From Ashinkailepas kermadecensis (taxonomy: Eukaryota; Arthropoda; Thecostraca; Neolepadidae): 64,000 nucleotides of DNA. Location of the stretch: assembly GCA_034440615.1 (NCBI GenBank), contig JAOTOM010004738.1:186001-250000 (forward strand), in the 5' to 3' direction. Positions 58,901 through 64,000 of the stretch are shown here, in pieces; within the stretch, counting starts at the first letter, position 1, and every line of letters begins with the position of its first letter. The position numbers and the translations under genes were made by a program. The notes under the pieces were generated by a model. It was not told the DNA's origin and ran no database searches. It was given only the letters and a program-made list of their open reading frames with translations.

Positions 58901-61900
58901 ATTTTTGGGATACCGATCCGGTTTTGTGGTATAGGTGTAATTTCAGCAGTGTGAGGTAACTTATCAAGGTACCAAAAGAAAACCTTAGAACTGGGTGGTG
59001 GAGTTAGGGTTGAAATCCGAACAATCAGAAACCATAGTGGTAGATTAGGCCCCTCCACAGGACAATTTAGTTGATGACTAATTATATTATTTCGAAATGT
59101 CCCCTTTGACAAAGTAGCGGTCGAAATCCAAGGACTTTTTAATGGGCGTAGGTGCCTCCCCCTCCCCTGCAAATCCGTTTGCCCCCTCCTGCTTGACGCA
59201 AATATAGGTACTCCACTGGTCCCTCAATAATTTTCCGAAACATACGCCCATGGGGCAAAACCAACATTGAGGGGACAAATTACCCCTCACAAGCATACAA
59301 TACAACATCCATGCCCCATATAAAATGGGATGAATGATGTTTTTAAATGCATTTTCTTCCAACAAACTTCTTTTCTGTTATTACAGCCTGCATGATTAGA
59401 GCTTCCCAGCTTCCATACCTTCTCAGCCATTTACATAACGGTACAGCACAGCGAAAACGATGGGCGTAACGGCGTGGAATTTGAAGGTTTGGATTATGTA
59501 TGCACTGACATTGTTGCATTGTTGCATTGTCATTTATGCATTGCTGTTCAATGCTTGTTCTTGCCGTGAATTTATTCGCTGAGGATATATTTTAGCTCGT
59601 GTGACAGTTGCCTTGCCGCCAGCACCAAATGTTATAAAAATAAACACATTCCTACGATGGCGCTCAGAAAACCAATGCAATCCACTTCTCGTTGTCACCT
59701 TTGCGAAATTGTCGTCCTATGACTAAGAAATGATCGTTCAAGCTTTGCTTATGACATCAAGCTGGTGGGAATAAATAACAGTAGTGATGAATCTAGCTAT
59801 ATTCAGTTAGACTTGGAGGACTTAAAAGTGGGTTGATCAATGGCAGATATCTGTAAGATATGCTTAGCACCAGCCCCGCCAGCTCGCTGCAATCTAGAGG
59901 CCAGCGGGAAGATTCGAGAAAGCATTGAGACGTTGGTTTGTTTTGGCACTTATGTATTTGTCCAAATATTACTTATTTATACCCTGGTATGACCCAGTTT
60001 TCAGCGAAAATTATTAGTGCTATTGCGTTTTGAGTAAATGATGCACCATGCCAAGAACAAACAAAACACCAACATCAAATCATGTTCCCCATTCTCGAAC
60101 CATAGTAAGAGGCTGAAAACAATATGAGACCCTAACACAATGGAGGCCCCCTTTCGGGGAACAGGAGGCCCCCTTCCGACCTTGCCCCCCTGGAAAAATG
60201 TTGTGGCGACGCCACTGACTGTCACCACTGACTGGCACTGCTACCACTGACTGGCACTGTCACCACTGACTGGCACTGTCACCACTGACTGGCACTGCCA
60301 CCACCGACTGGCACTTTCACCACTCACTGGCACTGTCACCACTCACTGGCACTGTCACCACTGACTGGCACTGTCACCACTCACTGGCACTGTCACCACG
60401 GACTGGCACTGTCACCACCGACTGGCACTGTCACCACTGACTGGCACTGTCACCACTGACTGGCACTGTCACCACTGACTGGCACTGCCACCACCGACTG
60501 GCACTGTCACCACCGACTGGCACTGTCACCACCGACTGGCACTGCTACCACTGACTGGCACTGCCACCACTGACTGGCACTGTCACCACTGACTGGCACT
60601 ACCACCACTGACTGGCACTGTCACCACTGACTGGCACTGTCACCCGCCTCTGATTGTTGTGGTCTCCCATCCCTTGGCACGGCCACCCACTTGTGAATGG
60701 AGCGGTCGCCCACCTCTGACCGATGCGGGCTCCCACCTGTGAATGGACTGGTCTCCCACCTCTGACTGGCGTGGTCGCCCTGATGCCAGGGCGACCACAA
60801 CCACCTGTTTATCCGGCAGGGCACCGGTCTGCAGGGTCAGGCAGTGTTCCGCACCAAGCTATCGTTCCGGCCGCACTCCACAGACTCGTTCACACACCGC
60901 AAGATGACCCGCTCTATCGCCGACCGATCACACAAGGCAGCCGGGGTCAAGGTGCTCACCACTGTCGGCAGCAATCCGGACATGAACCGCGCACAGCTGG
61001 TCAAGGTGAGGAGGGTGCGGCTCTCAGCTGGTCAAGGTGAGGAGGGTGCGGCTCTCAGCTGGTCAAGGTGAGGAGGGTGCGGCTCTCAGGCGGCTCTCAG
61101 CTGGTCAAGGTGAGGAGGGTGCGGCTCTCAGCTGGTCAAGGTGAGGAGGGTGCGGCTCTCAGCTGGTCAAGGTGAGGAGGGTGCGGCTCTCAGCTGGTCA
61201 AGGTGAGGAGGGTGCGGCTCTCAGGCGGCTCTCAGCTGGTCAAGGTGAGGAGGGTGCGGCTCTCAGCTGGTCAAGGTGAGGAGGGCGCGGCTCTCAGCTG
61301 GTCAAGGTGAGGAGGGTGCGGCTCTCAGCTGGTCAAGGTGAGGAGGGTGCGGCTCTCAGGCGGCTCTCAGCTGGTCAAGGTGAGGAGGGCGCGGCTCTCA
61401 GCTGGTCAAGGTGAGGAGGGTGCGGCTCTCAGGCGGCTCTCAGCTGGTCAAGGTGAGGAGGGTGCGGCTCTCAGCTGGTCAAGGTGAGGAGGGTGCGGCT
61501 CTCAGGCAGCTCTCAGCTGGTCAAGGTGAGGAGGGTGCGGCTCTCAGCTGGTCAAGGTGAGGAGGGTGCGGCTCTCAGGCGGCTCTCAGCTGGTCAAGGT
61601 GAGGAGGGTGCGGCTCTCAGCTGGTCAAGGTGAGGAGGGTGCGGCTCTCAGCTGGTCAAGGTGAGGAGGTTGCGGCTCTCAGCTGGTCAAGGTGAGCAGG
61701 GCGCGGCTCTCAGCTGGTCAAGGTGAGGAGGGTGCGGCTCTCAGGCGGCTCTCAGCTGGTCAAGGTGAGGAGGGTGCGGCTCTCTGGCGGCTCTCAGCTG
61801 GTCAAGGTGAGGAGGGTGCGGCTCTCAGCTGGTCAAGGTGAGGAGGGTGCGGCTCTCAGGCAGCTCTCAGCTGGTCAAGGTGAGGAGGGTGCGGCTCTCA

Positions 61901-64000
61901 GCTGGTCAAGGTGAGGAGGGTGCGGCTCTCAGGCGGCTCTCAGCTGGTTAAGGTGAGGAGGGTGCGGCTCTCAGCTGGTCAAGGTGAGGAGGGTGCGGCT
62001 CTCAGGCGGCTCTCAGCTGGTCAAGGTGAGGAGGGTGCGGCTCTCAGCTGGTCAAGGTGAGCAGGGCGCGGCTCTCAGCTGGTCAAGGTGAGGAGGGTGC
62101 GGCTCTCAGCTGGTCAAGGTGAGGAGGGTGCGGCTCTCAGGCGGCTCTCAGCTGGTCAAGGTGAGCAGGGTGCGGCTCTCAGCTGGTCAAGGTGAGCAGG
62201 GTGCGGCTCTCAGCTGGTCAAGGTGAGGAGGGTGCGGCTCTCAGCTGGTCAAGGTGAGGAGGGTGCGGCTCTCAGGCGGCTCTCAGCTGGTCAAGGTGAG
62301 GAGGGTGCGGCTCTCAGCTGGTCAAGGTGAGCAGGGCGCGGCTCTCAGCTGGTCAAGGTGAGGAGGGTGCGGCTCTCAGGCGGCTCTCAGCTGGTCAAGG
62401 TGAGGAGGGTGCGGCTCTCAGCTGGTCAAGGTGAGGAGGGTGCGGCTCTCAGGCGGCTCTCAGCTGGTCAAGGTGAGGAGGGTGCGGCTCTCAGCTGGTC
62501 AAGGTGAGGAGGGTGCGGCTCTCTGGCGGCTCTCAGCTGGTCAAGGTGAGGAGGGTGCGGCTCTTAGCTGGTCAAGGTGAGGAGGGTGCGGCTCTCAGCT
62601 GGTCAAGGTGAGGAGGGTGCGGCTCTCAGGCGGCTCTCAGCTGGTCAAGGTGAGGAGGGTGCGGCTCTCAGCTGGTCAAGGTGAGCAGGGCGCGGCTCTC
62701 AGCTGGTCAAGGTGAGGAGGGTGCGGCTCTCAGCTGGTCAAGGTGAGGAGGGTGCGGCTCTCAGGCGGCTCTCAGCTGGTCAAGGTGAGGAGGGTGCGGC
62801 TCTCAGGCGGCTCTCAGCTGGTCAAGGTGAGGAGGGTGCGGCTCTCAGGCGGCTCTCAGCTGGTCAAGGTGAGGAGGGTGCGGCTCTCAGGCGGCTCTCA
62901 GCTGGTCAAGGTGAGGAGGGTGCGGCTCTCAGGCGGCTCTCAGCTGGTCAAGGTGAGGAGGGTGCGGCTCTCAGCTGGTCAAGGTGAGCAGGGCGCGGCT
63001 CTCAGCTGGTCAAGGTGAGGAGGGTGCGGCTCTCAGCTGGTCAAGGTGAGGAGGGTGCGGCTCTCAGGCGGCTCTCAGCTGGTCAAGGTGAGGAGGGTGC
63101 GGCTCTCTGGCGGCTCTCAGCTGGTCAAGGTGAGGAGGGTGCGGCTCTCAGCTGGTCAAGGTGAGGAGGGTGCGGCTCTCAGCTGGTCAAGGTGAGGAGG
63201 GTGCGGCTCTCAGGCGGCTCTCAGCTGGTCAAGGTGAGGAGGGTGCGGCTCTCAGCTGGTCAAGGTGAGCAGGGCGCGGCTCTCAGCTGGTCAAGGTGAG
63301 GAGGGTGCGGCTCTCAGGCGGCTCTCAGCTGGTCAAGGTGAGGAGGGTGCGGCTCTCAGCTGGTCAAGGTGAGCAGGGCGCGGCTCTCAGCTGGTCAAGG
63401 TGAGGAGGGTGCGGCTCTCAGCTGGTCAAGGTGAGCAGGGCGCGGCTCTCAGCTGGTCAAGGTGAGAGGGTGCAGCTCTCAGCTGGTCAATGTGAGCAGG
63501 GCGCGGCTCTCAGCTGGTCAAGGTAAGGAGGGCGCGGCTCTCAGCTGGTCAAGGTGAGGAGGGCGCGGCTCTCAGCTGGTCAAGGTGAGGAGGACGCGGT
63601 TCTCAGCTGGTCAAGGTGAGGAGGGCGCGGCTCTCAGCTGGTCAAGGTAAGGAGGATGCGGCTCTCAGCTGGTCAAGGTGAGGAGGCGCGGCTCTCAGCT
63701 GGTCAAGGTGATTAGGGTGTGGCTCTCGGTCAGGGCGAGGGTACGGTAGGTACCTTGAGAAAAGCCGGAGCCGAAACGTTGCTGATAAAATTATGCTCCC
63801 GTTGTGTTCTCACAATATGTCATTAATTTCACCTGTCGCTTTGTCCATACTAATGTACTGATGCGCTGCCAGCAAGAGGAGATTCGCTTGCGCGCGGCTG
63901 TACGCCGTGACGCCCAGCGGCGGCGCGTCAAAGAGCGCACGACGCGCGGTCTGTCGGCCAGCAACCTGGAGCCGGACGGAGAGGCGGCCGACAGCGACGA
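40590..64000 (+). CDS. LEO1: LEO1, RNA polymerase-associated PAF1-complex subunit (10 exons, 5' and 3' incomplete)
   Basis: Leo1 is a nuclear subunit of the PAF1 complex, which travels with elongating RNA polymerase II and supports histone H2B ubiquitination and H3 methylation. Exons: 40590-41588, 42250-42360, 42733-42781, 43776-43882, 45308-45471, 49057-49176, 49901-50019, 51757-51919, 60790-61005, 63873-64000. Each has AG/GT borders and the phases join without conflict. Family-defining text spans the later exons: [109 protein letters not shown] and [11 protein letters not shown]. The N-terminal part is an unusual Arg/Ser/Gly/Pro repeat exon. The first coding exon and the C-terminus are not in the assembled set. 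Introns carry repeats and two large transposons. Confidence 0.95.
41862..42180 (+). repeat. 23-bp minisatellite in LEO1 intron
   Basis: About thirteen copies of GCCGCGGCCGACAGCTGAGTTGT. Each copy holds GACAG|CTGAG, an acceptor-like AG without a pyrimidine tract. The array ends about 70 bases before the real acceptor at 42249. Confidence 0.95.
42250..42360 (+). CDS. LEO1: LEO1 exon: Ser/Arg-rich
   Basis: The acceptor is TGTGGCAG (to 42249) and the donor GTACTT (42361); phase 1 in and out. It encodes (D)[19 protein letters not shown] then [17 protein letters not shown]. The content continues the SR-like character of the previous exon. Confidence 0.8.
42733..42781 (+). CDS. LEO1: LEO1 micro-exon, 49 bases
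   Basis: The acceptor is CTCCGTGGCAG (to 42732) and the donor GTACGT (42782). It enters in phase 1 and leaves in phase 2, which is exactly what the flanking exons require. It encodes (V)[15 protein letters not shown]. The Ser/Asp/Glu content fits the LEO1 acidic region. Confidence 0.75.
42790..43115 (+). repeat. ~96-bp tandem repeat in LEO1 intron
   Basis: Three to four units containing GGCAGGCTGTGTCAGCAGTG and GTCTGCTGATGCTGCTTCT, starting almost at the donor of the 42733-42781 exon. Confidence 0.85.
43776..43882 (+). CDS. LEO1: LEO1 exon: basic-acidic linker
   Basis: The acceptor is TTTGTCTTCAG (to 43775) and the donor GTAGGT (43883); phase 2 in, phase 1 out. It encodes (S)[21 protein letters not shown] then [14 protein letters not shown]. 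This corresponds to the KRK..A..SDSE segment found before the DLFG motif of LEO1 proteins. Confidence 0.85.
43899..43952 (+). repeat. (AT)n microsatellite
   Basis: An uninterrupted AT dinucleotide run 16 bases after the donor of the preceding LEO1 exon. Confidence 0.95.
44268..44440 (+). mobile_element. tRNA-derived SINE, copy 3
   Basis: A B-box-like GGGGTTCGCGTCCCC lies at about 44323-44337. The body that follows (CAGGGTGATAGGCAGG, AATGCCATATGGTCTCAGC, TTGAATGCATCGTAAAGCC) matches SINE copies 1 and 2. The A-box part is eroded. It lies in a LEO1 intron in the same orientation as the gene. Confidence 0.75.
44770..45240 (-). pseudogene. CR1/L2-like LINE 3' end in LEO1 intron
   Basis: On the - strand, 45240-45120 reads [29 protein letters not shown], matching the QVNLNGALQFKVSHRGHQLRLDKLRCR segment of the LINE at 35480-35560. 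The rest of ORF2's end ([19 protein letters not shown], about 45110-45040) and its 3' UTR follow with decay. Confidence 0.7.
45308..45471 (+). CDS. LEO1: LEO1 exon: DLFG acidic motif
   Basis: The acceptor is CTTCCGACAG (to 45307) and the donor GTCAGT (45472); phase 1 in, phase 0 out. It encodes (D)[20 protein letters not shown], then an Asp/Glu-rich run ending [19 protein letters not shown] is a strongly conserved LEO1 signature just before the folded core. Confidence 0.92.
45470..45563 (+). repeat. 23-bp donor-containing minisatellite in LEO1 intron
   Basis: Four copies of GGTCAGYCGGACAGAGCCGAC plus two bases, the first being the exon's own CAG|GTCAGT donor. A further partial unit lies after the transposon (48833-48870). 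Confidence 0.9.
45564..48832. mobile_element. 3.27 kb DNA transposon with GGCCCAGTTTCATCAA ends
   Basis: The left end is GGCCCAGTTTCATCAA and the right end is its complement, TTGATGAAACTGGGCC. A CTG triplet (45561-45563, 48833-48835) flanks both sides. Removing the insert restores the 23-bp repeat. Such GGGCCCAGTTTCATxAA ends with 3-bp duplications recall PIF/Harbinger-type elements, but no transposase is recognisable, so the class is tentative. Near the ends lie long stretches rich in CGTGAAATCGTA-like words. A LINE 3' fragment is nested inside (47690-48090). Confidence 0.8.
47690..48090 (+). pseudogene. LINE 3' end nested in the Harbinger-like element
   Basis: The frame reads [23 protein letters not shown]...[46 protein letters not shown]. 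This is the C-terminus of a CR1/L2-like ORF2, more diverged than the copy at 35443. The 3' UTR has AGGGCCCTTGTGGCTC and ends in a TTTATGTC tail. Confidence 0.75.
49057..49176 (+). CDS. LEO1: LEO1 exon: start of conserved core
   Basis: Phase 0 in and out; 40 codons, [20 protein letters not shown] then [34 protein letters not shown] is the entry to the conserved Leo1 domain. The acceptor is a CAGCAG (NAGNAG) pair, so the exon may start at 49054 (adding Gln) or 49057. The donor is AAG|GTCAGC. Confidence 0.93.
49177..49900 (+). other. LEO1 intron without repeats recognised
   Basis: 724 bases, AT-richer than the exons, with no transposon or tandem array visible. It is the one short LEO1 intron that looks plain. 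Confidence 0.6.
49901..50019 (+). CDS. LEO1: LEO1 exon: [11 protein letters not shown] motif
   Basis: The acceptor is TACCCTGCAG (to 49900) and the donor CAG|GTCAGT (50020); phase 0 in, phase 2 out. It encodes [20 protein letters not shown] and then [35 protein letters not shown] is nearly invariant in animal LEO1. Confidence 0.96.
50140..50425 (+). repeat. 32-bp minisatellite in LEO1 intron
   Basis: Eight or nine degenerate units built on CCACCAAGCAGGTATTTTGC then TGGGTAGGCACG. Most units include AAGCAG|GTGTTT or AAGCAG|GTATTT, which also resemble weak donors. Confidence 0.9.
51667..51728 (+). repeat. 31-bp tandem duplication before a LEO1 acceptor
   Basis: CACCCGTACCCCTGTTCCAT then GACCTCGTCC occurs twice in direct tandem just upstream of the acceptor at 51756. 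Confidence 0.9.
51757..51919 (+). CDS. LEO1: LEO1 exon: beta-rich core
   Basis: The acceptor is TGCCGACCAG (to 51756) and the donor CAG|GTGTGT (51920). Its first base completes the Arg codon begun in the previous exon. It encodes [40 protein letters not shown] and [12 protein letters not shown]. This segment belongs to the PAF1-binding Leo1 core; all hallmark positions (WSDGS, SLxLG) are present. Confidence 0.96.
52556..52866 (+). repeat. 19-bp minisatellite, left part
   Basis: Tandem copies of ACTGGCACTGTCACCACTG with C/T changes. It was split by the large element at 52867-60217 and continues at 60218. Confidence 0.95.
53060..54640 (+). repeat. Purine-rich tandem array with 219-bp higher-order unit
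   Basis: The basic unit is close to CCCAGGACGAAAAGGAGGCC, interspersed with AAGACGTAGAACAGAGATTG. Around 53989-54440 the pattern repeats almost exactly with a 219-base period. The strand is strongly purine-biased, which keeps long frames open on the - strand (53439-54659, 53200-53976); those frames encode only repeats. Confidence 0.9.
54641..56090 (+). repeat. Decayed purine-rich field in copy B
   Basis: GGAGGCCCC-like words recur irregularly among AGACGAGA-type text. It appears to be an older, degenerate extension of the array before it. No gene. Confidence 0.6.
56905..58935. repeat. Imperfect long inverted repeat inside copy B
   Basis: The arms are about 56905-57673 and 58157-58935, equivalent to those at 775-2793. 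Both arms and the spacer are kept in both copies. Confidence 0.85.
60218..60645 (+). repeat. 19-bp minisatellite, right part
   Basis: Continuation of the array at 52556-52866. The unit is the same, with TCACCACTGACTGGCACTG variants. Confidence 0.95.
60790..61005 (+). CDS. LEO1: LEO1 exon: [17 protein letters not shown] motif
   Basis: The acceptor is CTGATGCCAG (to 60789) and the donor AAG|GTGAGG (61006); phase 0 in and out, 72 codons. It encodes [39 protein letters not shown] and, at the end, [13 protein letters not shown]. These are the most conserved segments of the Leo1 core. The last 13 bases of this exon, with the donor, are the seed of the array that follows. Confidence 0.97.
61006..63725 (+). 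repeat. 31/42-bp minisatellite made from the LEO1 splice donor
   Basis: The exon end and donor, CAGCTGGTCAAG|GTGAGGAG, is repeated in a 31-base unit ending GGTGCGGCTCT. In a second unit type GGCGGCTCTCA adds 11 bases. The array is about 2.7 kb, roughly 80 units by length. Most units keep the donor intact; a minority read GTGAGC, and a few near the right end GTAAGG. Units are most uniform in the middle and more varied at the right edge. Confidence 0.97.
63873..64000 (+). CDS. LEO1: LEO1 exon: C-terminal coiled region (runs off window)
   Basis: The acceptor is GCGCTGCCAG (to 63872), with a CTAAT branch-point-like word at about 63851. It encodes [20 protein letters not shown] and [19 protein letters not shown]. 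RGLSASxLEPD is a hallmark of LEO1. Phase 0 at entry; the frame is still open at the window end. Confidence 0.95.

Larger units (their letters stand above)
52867..60217 (+). mobile_element. Large noncoding repeat, copy B (complete, 7.35 kb)
   Basis: Both borders are set by the interrupted 19-bp minisatellite and by ACTGTCACC at 52858-52866 and 60218-60226. The 5' end is AAGGGCGTCGCCACTGGGGG and the complement of the 3' end is CAGTGGCGTCGCCAC, so they share GGCGTCGCCAC as inverted ends. Each terminus is itself nearly palindromic. Order inside: a GGAGGCCCC-type tandem array (about 53060-54640), a decayed purine-rich field (54640-56090), a GGGGCCC/AAAA field, a 2 kb inverted repeat, and a conserved 1.3 kb 3' part with a LINE RT fossil. 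No transposase. It lies in the LEO1 intron, same strand as copy A. Confidence 0.85.

Noticed and set aside
60844..61071. Continuation of the LEO1 reading frame through the donor array as a coding repeat domain
   Set aside because: The 31-base unit shifts frame each copy and a stop appears in the third unit; LEO1 homology resumes only at 63873.
61006..63725. CRISPR-like regular repeats
   Set aside because: The units are contiguous, with no unique spacers, in a eukaryotic intron; this is a minisatellite.

Overview
The window is eukaryotic and most likely from an invertebrate. It has spliced coding sequence in nine or ten small exons, non-LTR retrotransposons of several clades, tRNA-derived SINEs, DNA-transposon remnants and many mini- and microsatellites. 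TTAGG/TTAGGTTATG-rich tracts (about 34.26-34.33, 36.02-36.10 and 37.55 kb) suggest an arthropod. That is inference; the species cannot be named from the sequence.

The only host gene I can support is LEO1, the PAF1-complex subunit, on the + strand. Ten exons lie between 40590 and 64000: 40590-41588, 42250-42360, 42733-42781, 43776-43882, 45308-45471, 49057-49176, 49901-50019, 51757-51919, 60790-61005 and 63873-64000 (open at the window end). Their phases join without conflict (1-1-1-2-1-0-0-2-0-0), and the joined product carries the conserved LEO1 core. The true 5' end is not resolved. Almost every LEO1 intron holds its own tandem-repeat array. In two introns the array is built from the exon's own 5' splice site.

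Regions 1-40.5 kb are dense accessory DNA. In order: a 4.1 kb copy (A) of a large noncoding repeat; a LINE 3' end; a THAP/P-element transposase remnant; a SINE; a LINE RNase H fragment; a third partial copy (C) of the large repeat, split by a 3.29 kb TTAA-flanked insertion; a nearly full-length but broken LINE with endonuclease, RT and RNase H (12.8-19.7 kb, +); low-information DNA with minisatellites (19.7-26.3 kb); a SINE; a second broken LINE (26.5-30.8 kb, -) whose 5' leader is duplicated head-to-head; a degenerate GGGGCCC-type array; a 2.5 kb foldback element with a CR1/L2-like LINE nested in it; and a MITE.

Within LEO1, a 3.27 kb element with GGCCCAGTTTCATCAA termini (Harbinger-like by its ends) sits in the 45472-49056 intron. 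A 7.35 kb noncoding element (copy B, 52867-60217) sits in the 51920-60789 intron, inside a 19-bp minisatellite and flanked by a 9-bp direct repeat. Copy B shows what the window-edge copy A would look like in full.

The observations most worth following are: (1) roughly 80 tandem copies of a LEO1 splice donor (61006-63720); (2) three independent insertions of about 51-56 bp, each with its own target-site duplication, all starting at the same base of a LINE-type 3' hairpin; (3) the giant noncoding element with a conserved internal 2 kb inverted repeat.
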